From Agarophyton chilense (lineage: Eukaryota > Rhodophyta > Florideophyceae > Gracilariales > Gracilariaceae): 64,000 nt of DNA. The stretch spans positions 682,001-746,000 of the forward strand of contig JARGXX010000079.1 of the NCBI GenBank assembly GCA_030374765.1, in the 5' to 3' direction. A model generated the notes under the pieces. The model was not told the DNA's origin and did not search any database. It saw only the letters and a list, made by a program, of their open reading frames with translations. This document shows, in pieces, positions 11,668 to 19,160 of this stretch. A program made the position numbers and the translations under genes. Positions within the stretch are counted from its first letter, which is position 1, and each line of letters starts with the position of its first letter.

Positions 11668-12899
11668 ATGTGCTCCACCCCAAGCCATAAAGATGGTCCG
11701 CTGCCGGAGCCTATTCGTGTTCGTTCAGTCCCTCCATACGGCAGGCCCACAGCTGAAGAGTATGCATACATGTTTAACAACTACGCCGGGGGCGTCAACC
11801 CACTCGGTTACAAGGGTCACGAATTCGCTCCAGACGGCTCGTACGGCTACCGATACCGCGAACCTCCGAGGCGCCCAGCGAAGCCCGCGCGCAGGCCCAC
11901 CACAAGTTTACCGCCACAGCCGAGGCCGTCCACCTTTGATGTAGGCTTTGATGACGAGGCTGTTTTGAGCATGCCTATTCCTGAGGAAATGCGCAATGAA
12001 CTCCAACGCTCATTCCACCACCCTCAAGATCTCGATGATAGCTGCTGTCCGCTTATCACTAGCTCCTCCGGAGCCATTACTTTGCCATGGGCCTGTGTGA
12101 CGCAGAGCACTGTTTTGAACCGATACCTGTTTGTAACCTGGCGATGTATCCTTTTAGCCTTGTCTGTGACGTCGCTTGTTATTTCTTTTGTCTACGGGAT
12201 AACAACAGCGTCTATGATAGTGGCTAGTGCCTTCACGGTCACTGTCATGAAAGAGATTGCAATTTCGTTTGCTTTGATATCATACTACATGAAGAGATGC
12301 CCAATGTGGAAAGAAAGCGATGTCTTATGGTATGTTTTTCTCGCGTACGTGCCTTCTCCCTGCTCATTGTTACTGACCACATTCGTAGGATTGTGGGAGC
12401 CATGTTTCAGATTGCAACGCATGTAACTCTTGCGTCACCGATCGTGTTATTCAACAATTATTTGCTTGGAACTTCTCGTAGTGAGGCCGTTACCGAGTTG
12501 ATTAGATCTCCAACCGCTTACTTTCTTGGAGTACAGTTCTTTGTTGTTCTTTTGGATATTTTCTTTACCCCATTGCCTCCTGGACTGTACAGCATTTTGG
12601 TTGGGTCCCTTGTAATTGGTTTCTCCGGTGTCGCTTCAGGTAAGTTTTTCTCTCTCAAATATGTTCGACGGAAAGGTAAGTTTCTGACCATATTTTCAGT
12701 GATCGACACTTCGGCTGCAGGCTTTTTCGTGGCCCTTGGCATCCTTGCTGCCAGTAGCTTTGGGCTAGGGCTTCTCGTGCATATTGCAATTGCAGCGGTT
12801 TACTTCTATTTTCATGCGTCGCGCGTTACCCGGATGCTGAACTCCTCGAGGGTAAAAGAAGCCACCGACGAGACATTTTCGGATCTCGGGTATTCCTGA
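11668..12899 (+). CDS. multi-pass membrane protein with proline-rich cytosolic N-terminus (3 exons)
   Basis: Joining 11668-12329, 12389-12639 and 12700-12899 gives 370 residues. The first intron is 59 nt (GTATGT...TCGTAG). Splicing it restores the frame across Leu-Trp and keeps a hydrophobic segment intact. A second GTAAGT...TTTCAG interval of 60 nt is a whole number of codons without stops, so it may be spliced or retained. Residues 1-140 are Pro/Arg/Tyr-rich with repeated Tyr-Gly motifs. About six membrane segments follow, starting at LFVTWRCILLALSVTSLVIS and ending at VHIAIAAVYFYFHA, with a short Ser-rich tail. I do not recognise the family. The layout (disordered N-terminus, helical bundle) recalls endomembrane proteins such as YIP1-type factors, but no signature is present. 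Confidence 0.72.
12330..12388 (+). other. 59-nt spliceosomal intron
   Basis: The donor is ATG|GTATGT and the acceptor TTCGTAG|GATTG. Without removal the ORF stops at 12426 after a membrane-incompatible tail; with removal it runs to 12899. A candidate branch sequence TTACTGAC lies upstream of the acceptor. Confidence 0.8.
12640..12699 (+). other. 60-nt in-frame candidate intron
   Basis: The donor is CAG|GTAAGT and the acceptor TTTTCAG|TG; length is 60 nt, phase-neutral, no in-frame stop. A second GTAAGT at 12676 lies inside it. If retained it adds 20 residues (Phe/Lys/Arg-rich) between two membrane segments. Confidence 0.6.
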
Positions 12900-13256
12900 G
12901 ATTCTCTGTTTTGTGCGGCGATGGGGTTCGTTGTGCCGGCTACATCGTTGCAACTTGGGCTTACCACTCTCGACTGTTTGAACCAAACTGTACGACTGCT
13001 AGCGTAAAAACGAAATGCGCCTTAAATGAGTAGTATCGCACTGTGAAAAGCGCATTGCCTCGTAAAGATCCTTGCGACTCCTGCATTCCTTTCTTTTCTC
13101 GGTTTCGTAGTGCACCCAGAGGCAAACGTTCGAGAGTCAAAAACGGCCGGTATTGTGGACAATGGAAAACATGGCATGTTCAAATTTAACAAGTGTCTCT
13201 GTTTCGACGTTGACTCTGCGATCACGCCATGCGGTGGCAGTCGAAGGTTATCGTTT
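12900..13256. other. convergent intergenic spacer
   Basis: This is the 3' flank of both the membrane-protein gene (plus) and the RBM22 gene (minus). I see no further gene in it. Confidence 0.5.
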
Positions 13257-14399
13257 TCATGTTTTTGTATGGTCCGGTGCTTGAAGCTTCGAGTTTGCGA
13301 CTTCCAGGAGGTCCCATGAATGCTTCTTGGATTGCGATATCTTGGATCGTTTGGCTTCTGGTTGGGGTTTCGCCGAAGTTGCGGGCTCGGAAATTTTCTC
13401 ACGAGCGCCATCATCTGCAGCCGTCGATAGGCGGTAATCGTTGATGCTTTGTTGACGTTGACGCTTTCGGTTTCCTCTACCCCAGTTGATGAATATTTGA
13501 GACCCGTTCAGCAGGTGTTTTCCGTACATTGCATCAATTGCCTGTTCTGCGGCTGTTCGGGATTCAAACTCGGCGAATGCAAACCCTTTTTCGGTCACCA
13601 TAGAGATATTTGATAGCCCCTTGCACTCGGCGAAGAGAAGTTTCAAATCACCCTCCTTGATAGCAGCGTTGAGCCCGCCGATAAAAAGTGTTTGTATTGT
13701 AGGATCGTCCGGAGGCGAGGGCCCTCCCGGCGCGCCTCGTCGACCAGCAGCTGCGACGCCTAGTTTGCGGAAAATCTTGGATGCCACCGGGTCATTGACG
13801 CCATAATACCTGTCGCGAAGATTTTGCTCTTCCATGGCTTCGTCTAGATCGTCCTCGGTGTGTTTTGGCTTTTCATGTCGATAAGGACAATACAAACCCC
13901 TTGTACACGTTCCCTTCAAAAAGAAGGAGCAAATTCGCGAGCGGTTCCTTTCGTAACGCGGTGTGATTCGCTTTGCCTTTTCGGCAATATCGTTTACTTT
14001 GGGAGCGTTATAGACTGCATCTACTTGCCCGGTGGCTATGGCTCTCTCAGACTGTGCCACTGCGTATTCCCTAGTGCCATCACTCTTTGGTACAACGGCT
14101 CTCTGACGGTCGGCGGCAGCCATTGATGCATCTCGAACCTGGACAGGGAGACCGTACTCGAGGTCGAGCAGACATGTCTGGCAAACGTTCTTGGCTCGGG
14201 CGCAGGTTTGGCAAACTTCTGTCTTCTTGGGGCGTGTGGCTTGGCCAGCGGGTCGCCAGCGAAATGATGTGAATGGGCGCTCGCACACCTTGCATGCTGA
14301 ACCCCACGGCTGCTTTTGCATGCGCACGTACGGGTTGGGACCCAGGCATGTTTCGCATAGGATAGGAAACTCATCCCCTTTTGGATTTCCGGCAGACAT
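13257..14399 (-). CDS. RBM22: pre-mRNA splicing factor RBM22 / Slt11-like
   Basis: The 380-residue protein has the full domain order of RBM22 (yeast Slt11/Ecm2 plus Cwc2 functions). An N-terminal Cys-rich zinc region with several C-X2-C pairs (CETC, CKVC, CQTC, CQTC) covers residues about 16-76. A CCCH zinc finger follows near residues 158-176 (CSFFLKGTCTRGLYCPYRH). An RRM lies at about 236-312, with RNP2-like LFIGGLN and RNP1-like KGFAFAEF. In other eukaryotes this factor contacts the U6 internal stem loop and shapes the catalytic core of the activated spliceosome. The tail is basic and Ser/Lys-rich. The gene is intronless and divergent from RPL15, 504 bases apart, and convergent with its left neighbour. 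The length is close to the usual 380-420 residues. Identification is secure. Confidence 0.95.
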   Translation of the reverse strand: MSAGNPKGDEFPILCETCLGPNPYVRMQKQPWGSACKVCERPFTSFRWRPAGQATRPKKTEVCQTCARAKNVCQTCLLDLEYGLPVQVRDASMAAADRQRAVVPKSDGTREYAVAQSERAIATGQVDAVYNAPKVNDIAEKAKRITPRYERNRSRICSFFLKGTCTRGLYCPYRHEKPKHTEDDLDEAMEEQNLRDRYYGVNDPVASKIFRKLGVAAAGRRGAPGGPSPPDDPTIQTLFIGGLNAAIKEGDLKLLFAECKGLSNISMVTEKGFAFAEFESRTAAEQAIDAMYGKHLLNGSQIFINWGRGNRKRQRQQSINDYRLSTAADDGAREKISEPATSAKPQPEAKRSKISQSKKHSWDLLEVANSKLQAPDHTKT

Positions 14400-14903
14400 T
14401 GTGCAGAAGGCTGCAACTCGGGGCAGGCGCTGGGCGTGTGTGTTCTGCTGTGCTTGGGCTCGCTTTGGTACACAGTGTAGACTCTCTGTAGCCTCTAGCT
14501 AGCGACGTTGGTAGAGGGTTAGGATTGCTAGCTAGCTTGGTGTGTAGCGAAAGTGGTTTCGAAGAGGGCGAGGAATGCAGTGATGGCGTTGAGCAAGGCG
14601 ACTTGGCAGGCGCCTGCCTCCGTGGTAGATACGTTTGCACAGGGTTTCCGTAAGGAATTGGTACCGTCGGTACGTGCCTCGCCAATCAAAAGTGAGCACA
14701 CTACACAACAAATGAAAAGTTTGCATGCTTTTTTTTACGAGTTTGGCGAAAAATCAATTTGTCGGCGTCGGCGCCGACGGTGTGTGTGCGCAAAGCGCGG
14801 ATCGCACGCCCCCCGTCGCGCCGTTCAACCATCGTTGGGAAGCAGTGTCCGCACGCACGTGTGCTCGGGTTGGTGTGGTATTCTGGAATAGAGACAAGCA
14901 AAC
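14400..14903. other. divergent promoter region RBM22 / RPL15
   Basis: The stretch between two divergent housekeeping genes is GC-rich near RPL15. A T-rich stretch (pyrimidine tract CATGCTTTTTTTTACG) lies about 170 bases before the RPL15 ATG. No clear TATA box is seen. Overlapping frames here are artefacts. Confidence 0.5.
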
Positions 14904-15649
14904 ATGGGAGCGTACAAGTATCTGGAAGAGTTGTGGCGTCACAAGCAAAGCGACGTGATGCGTTTCTTGCTGCGCGTGCGCGCGTGGGAGTATCGTCAGC
15001 TTCCGTCGGTGCACAGGGCGTCGAAACCAACGCGACCCGATAAGGCGCGACGTCTCGGGTACAAGGCCAAGCAGGGATTCAGTGTGTACAGAGGTAAGTG
15101 AGTGCGATTGAAGAGCGTGAAGAGATGTGTGTTGTTATTGTTTTTTCTAACGCAAACGAGTTGAATGAATGAATGAATGAATGAATGAATGAATGAATGA
15201 ATGAATGAATGAAATGTGGTGCAGTGCGCGTTCGCCGTGGAGGTCGCAAGAGGCCGGTGAAGAAGGGTATTCAGTACGGAAAGCCCAAGCACCAGGGTAT
15301 CACGGAGCTCAAGTTCAAGCGCAACAAGCGCTCTGTGGCGGAAGAGCGGGCTGGACGAAAGTGCGGCAACTTGCGCGTGTTGAATTCGTACTGGATTAAC
15401 GAGGACGCTGTGTACAAGTACTACGAAGTGATCATGGTGGATCCGAGCCACAACGCGATTCGCAACGACGCGCGACTGAACTGGTTGGCGAAGGCGACCA
15501 TGAAGCACCGCGAACTGCGCGGACTGACCAGTGCTGGGCGCAAGCACCGCGGGTTGCGCGTTCGCGGCCACCGTGCAACGAAGGCGCGCCCGTCTGTGCG
15601 CAGCACATGGAAGAGTCACAACACACTGAGGCTGCTTCGCTACCGCTAG
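14904..15649 (+). CDS. RPL15: cytosolic 60S ribosomal protein L15 (eL15)
   Basis: Joining 14904-15093 and 15225-15649 gives 204 residues, the family's usual length. The N-terminus [20 protein letters not shown] and the blocks [53 protein letters not shown] and the final NTLRLLRYR are the classic eL15 sequence. The protein is buried in the large subunit near the base of the L1 stalk and is needed for 60S assembly. A 131-nt intron splits codon Val within the VRV motif and carries a GAAT repeat. Codon use is GC3-rich, as expected for a highly expressed gene in this island. Identification is certain. Confidence 0.98.
15094..15224 (+). other. 131-nt RPL15 intron
   Basis: The donor is GAG|GTAAGTGAG and the acceptor GTGCAG|TGCGC, restoring the conserved eL15 frame. 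The intron contains a TTTTTTC tract and a long GAAT/TGAA tetranucleotide array. Confidence 0.95.
15163..15212 (+). repeat. (GAAT)n microsatellite in the RPL15 intron
   Basis: About 12 nearly perfect copies of the tetranucleotide GAAT lie within the intron, just before the acceptor. The minus-strand frame here reads as a tandem Ser-Phe-Ile-His repeat, which is an artefact. Confidence 0.95.
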
Positions 15650-16089
15650 AGGGGTGGGTGTTGGCATTGTTCGACGCCTTTTTGATTGTGAAGCGAGCGC
15701 TCAATGGCGCGGCAGCGTGTGCCTGAGCAGCTAGACATTTGAAATGGCAATAAAGAAAGGAGTGAGTGAGTGAGTCAAGTGAGAAAACAAGAGCCTACTA
15801 GCTACCCTTCGTAGATGTGTGGGCAGCACGAAGAAAGCGCGGCGCATGCTCAACTCGAGACGAGGCGCGCAGCGGCGCAGCGCGCGCCTCGAGACGGGTG
15901 CGAAAAAAGCGCGGCGCCGTGAGAAAAGGCACGCCGCGCAAGCTGTCAAAGGGCGGCGAGCGGCCACGCACGTGGACACGTGCGACGACCGCATGAAAGC
16001 CATTGCTGCGCTAGCACCAGTCGCGACGCCGACTCGTCTTCCCCCCCCCCCCGCTTCCGCGCTATCTCAACTTACGAAGGTAGCTCCTC
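15650..16089. other. intergenic region after RPL15
   Basis: The stretch starts with a GAGTGAGT run near 15759, followed by very CG-rich DNA. The long plus-strand frame starting at 15819 is an artefact of CG composition (Arg/Ala-rich, lacking acidic residues). A run of ten C lies at about 16041. Confidence 0.5.
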
Positions 16090-17163
16090 ATGAAGCGGGT
16101 GCTGTTGTTGTTTGCGCCGCCGCTGCGGCTGCGCGCCTCATCCGCCGCCGCGCGCGCGACGACGCCGGCCACCACGACCACGACCACGACCAGGCGCGGG
16201 CGCGACCAACCACATGCTGCACGCGTCACGCGCGCCCTTGCGCGCCCCGACGCCTCGCACACCGAGCGCGAGCGCGAGCGCGACTGCGACGACGCAGTGA
16301 TCCTGCCGCACGTCAAGGACGCGGCCGAGCTGCGCGCGCAGGGCGAGTGGCTGGCGACGCAGCTAGCGCAGCGGCTGGCAGGCGGCGACGCGAGCTCGAG
16401 AAGCTCGAGCGCGCGCGTGGCACGCGAGGCAGCCACAACATACGTACGCGAGCGCGAAAACGGCGTGCACCATCTCACGCAGCTCGTGGTGGCCATGGGC
16501 GACGCGCTGGCGCGTCGGTCAGACGTGACGGCGCCGTGGGACGCGGCGCGCTCCGCCGCGGAGCTATTGTTACATCGCTTTGCTCGCGCGCGACTGCGCA
16601 ACGCCGCGCCGCTACGTGGACCCGGCGCGGGCGCGTGGGCGTCGCACATGGCGCGCGCGCGCAGCGCGGAACAGCAGCGCGTGCACGCGCGCGCGCGCGG
16701 GGAGCGCGGTGCAACGGTGGTGGCGGTGGCGCCGTTGCTACGCGACCGCTTCGAGCGCATGAGGTTTTTGCAGGCCGTGTTGGACGGCAGCGCAAGCAAG
16801 GCGCTGGTGAACGGCGCGGTGGCGGTGACGCTACGCTTCCGCTACGACGCGCAGCGCGGAACGTGGGACGCAAGCGACGTACGCGACGAGTTCTTTGCGC
16901 GCAACGGCGACACACCGCCAGACGTGCTCGGCGACGAGACGTGCGGCGACATACCGGGCGCGCTGGCGCGTCTACAGGCGCAGCTGCGCGTGGACGACGG
17001 CGACGAGACGGAGCAGGAGGCGCTGCGCTCGGCGCTGGACGTGCTGGTGGAAACGCTGCACGGCAGCGAACTGACTCGTGTGCAAAGCGGCGACGCGCGC
17101 GACCACGCGTTCCACAAGCGCGTGGTGGTGGCAAAGTGGCTTCATCTTCGCGGCGCGTTTTAG
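16090..17163 (+). CDS. unknown protein with probable mitochondrial presequence
   Basis: The product has 357 residues. Residues 1-25 (MKRVLLLFAPPLRLRASSAA) are basic, hydrophobic and free of acid, like a mitochondrial presequence. A Thr/Arg-rich spacer and then a balanced acidic/basic, mainly helical domain (residues 70-357) follow. The frame is supported by extreme G/C at third positions and a normal share of Asp and Glu, unlike the competing frames on both strands. A central Ala/Arg-rich part (residues 150-235) is followed by a segment with RFRYDAQRGTWDASDVRDEF. I recognise no family. It is convergent with the zinc-finger gene downstream. Confidence 0.55.
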   Translation: MKRVLLLFAPPLRLRASSAAARATTPATTTTTTTRRGRDQPHAARVTRALARPDASHTERERERDCDDAVILPHVKDAAELRAQGEWLATQLAQRLAGGDASSRSSSARVAREAATTYVRERENGVHHLTQLVVAMGDALARRSDVTAPWDAARSAAELLLHRFARARLRNAAPLRGPGAGAWASHMARARSAEQQRVHARARGERGATVVAVAPLLRDRFERMRFLQAVLDGSASKALVNGAVAVTLRFRYDAQRGTWDASDVRDEFFARNGDTPPDVLGDETCGDIPGALARLQAQLRVDDGDETEQEALRSALDVLVETLHGSELTRVQSGDARDHAFHKRVVVAKWLHLRGAF

Positions 17164-17495
17164 CAGCCGAAACACGCGCGCGTGCCGCACACGCGTCGTG
17201 CCACCGCGCGCGCGCCGTGCCACGCGCCATGGCGCGCGTGCGCCTCACCACGTGCTGCAACGTGGCACCGCCGCCGCTCCACAAAAGACGCGCGCGCCTC
17301 AAACGCCCCCCCACGCCACTACTCTCTGCTACTATTACTACTACTACTACTACACACATGGTCCAAACTTTTCTTTTTTTTTTTTTTCTTCCAAGTCGTC
17401 GAAAAAACCGCGTAGCGCGCAGTACACACTCTCAACAAGAGAGAGAGAGAGGGGAGAGCAGAAAGAGAGGAGCGAGACAAAAGAGGGCGCGCGAG
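17164..17495. other. convergent spacer with CTA and GA repeats
   Basis: This 3' flank of two convergent genes contains (CTA)n near 17330-17352, a T-rich tract with a run of more than ten T at 17375-17388, and (GA)n near 17440-17452. No gene is seen. Confidence 0.6.
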
Positions 17496-18533
17496 TCACT
17501 TTGCCACGGCGGCAGCCGCAACGGCGGTGGCGCCGCCGCGCGCGCAGTGCGCCACGTGCTTTGCGCAGTTGGGCGGCCACACTGGCGCCAGGCAGCGCGT
17601 GCACACCACCCACCCCTTCTTGTCACGGTGCTTGACGAACGCCCCGCCGCCGCCACCGCCACCGCCACCGCCACCGCCACCGCCACCGCCGCTTCCAGCA
17701 GCGCGCCAGCCCTCACACGCGCCATCGCACCCCACCCCCACCGCCGAGCAGCTACTCATGCCGCCCTCGGTCTGCGAGTCGCCGCCGCCGCCGCCGCCGC
17801 CGCCGCCTCCGCCGCCAGCGCCAGCGCACCCGCCGCCCGCCGGTAGCGCGCCAGCGCCAGCGTCCCCGCCGCTGCCGCTGCCGCTGCCGTACATGTGCGC
17901 GAGATCGTCCACGATGTCGGCGGGCGACAGCACAAGAGCGGCAACCGTCTTGTGGTAGCGGGGGTCCGAGAAGGGGATTTCGCGCAGTCCAGAGACAGCG
18001 CTAACGGCGGCGCCCTTTCTCTTTGCCACGCGCACTTTTTTTCGACTTCTCTCCGCAACACACTGTCTAAAGCGACACCAGCACGCGGCGCCGCCGCCGC
18101 CGCCGACGCCGTCGCCCATCTCAGCCATGCGCTGCTGCTGCAGCTTCATCTGACGGTCGCTTTTGCGTCGCAGATACCGCCGCAGATACAGCGCGTAGTC
18201 ATCGTCCTCCTCATCATCATCGTCATCATCGTCGTCGTCTTCTTGTTGTTGTTGTGGTTCCTCGGCGCCCTCCCGCCGCTGCGACGCCGTCGCGGCCGCC
18301 TGCACGGCCACGTCGACGCGCGCACGCAGCAGCGACAGCGCGTCAGCGCGCGCAGCGGCGGCGGCGGCGGCCACAGCGGCGGCAGCGGCAGTAGCAGCAG
18401 CAGTAGCAGCGGCAGAGGCAGAGGCAGAGGACGACGACGACGACGATAAGGCGGGGCGCGCGGCTGCGCGCGGCGCCCACAGCGCGCGGTGCGCGTGCGA
18501 GTGCGCAGAGGCGGCAGCAGCAGCAGCGTCCAT
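17496..18533 (-). CDS. Sgf11-like C2HC zinc finger protein with poly-Gly, poly-Ala and poly-Asp tracts
   Basis: The product is 345 residues from the Met at 18533 (MDAAAAAASAHSHAHRALW); the open frame extends to 18719 but the upstream part is Cys/Arg-rich leader. An Ala-rich region, an acidic run of Asp and Glu, and a Tyr/Arg-rich helix (YALYLRRYLRRKSDRQMKLQ) come first. Two long poly-Gly tracts precede the C-terminal motif VCTRCLAPVWPPNCAKHVAHC. The spacing C-X2-C-X10-H-X3-C is that of the Sgf11/SCA7 zinc finger, which places the SAGA deubiquitinase module on nucleosomes. This part supports a chromatin role; the rest is low complexity. Other C2HC fingers are possible. Confidence 0.55.
   Translation of the reverse strand: MDAAAAAASAHSHAHRALWAPRAAARPALSSSSSSSASASAAATAAATAAAAAVAAAAAAARADALSLLRARVDVAVQAAATASQRREGAEEPQQQQEDDDDDDDDDEEDDDYALYLRRYLRRKSDRQMKLQQQRMAEMGDGVGGGGGAACWCRFRQCVAERSRKKVRVAKRKGAAVSAVSGLREIPFSDPRYHKTVAALVLSPADIVDDLAHMYGSGSGSGGDAGAGALPAGGGCAGAGGGGGGGGGGGGDSQTEGGMSSCSAVGVGCDGACEGWRAAGSGGGGGGGGGGGGGGGGAFVKHRDKKGWVVCTRCLAPVWPPNCAKHVAHCARGGATAVAAAAVAK
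17641..17690. repeat. (CCGCCA)n array coding poly-Gly
   Basis: This hexanucleotide/trinucleotide array encodes the second Gly tract (17 residues) of the Sgf11-like protein on the minus strand. A second, (GCC)n array at 17782-17815 encodes the first. Confidence 0.85.
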
Positions 18534-19160
18534 GACGGAGAGAGGAGGGACACGGACACACACACACACACAGAGCAACACCAACGTCGGGGCAGCGTCA
18601 AGATGGCAGCGACAGACGCGGCGTCGAGCGGCAGCGCGGCGCACCGTTAAACACTCAAAAAGGCGGGCGCGGCAGCACGCGCCGAAAACGCATCGCCCGC
18701 AACGCGCCCAAAAAAGCACGCGCGCTGCTTACCGCCCACCGCCGCTGCTGCTGCTGCTGCTGCTGCAAGCCGCAGCGTAGCGCAGCGCCGCGCAGCGCAG
18801 CGCCAAACCGCCAATTCAAATTGAAAAGCGCAACTCCAAATAAAATAAAAAAGCACGCGCACATGCTTGCATACCTCCGCTACATACACATACAAATCCC
18901 AACACCACCAGAGCTACTCTGATTGCTACCAATCCTACCCTCATATTTACGCCGCGCGCCCCCTGTCCGCCTCCCGACGCGTTCCAATTCCAACCCCTGC
19001 ATCTCCCGCACCACGCCGCCACGCTGGCGCCTCCATCCCAAAACCCTTGACATCTACATATCTGTCTATACTTGTTACACACACCCACTCCCTCAATACA
19101 CTCTCATTTTTACTAGACTTGAGAATCTGTATATATGTATACTGTATTATCATTCGCTTC
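18534..19160. other. intergenic region with CA, CTG repeats
   Basis: The stretch contains (CA)n at 18553-18571, immediately before the Sgf11-like start, (CTG)n at 18741-18766, and an AT-rich end toward the MLO-like stop. No further gene is supported; frames here are artefacts. Confidence 0.55.

Noticed and set aside
14996..15667. 223-codon minus-strand frame with repeated Ser-Phe-Ile-His
   Set aside because: Antisense to RPL15; the repeat is the GAAT microsatellite in the intron.
15819..17846. 675-codon plus-strand frame overlapping the 16090-17163 gene
   Set aside because: Arg/Ala-rich with hardly any acidic residues, typical of a shifted frame in CG-rich DNA; the 357-residue frame has balanced composition.
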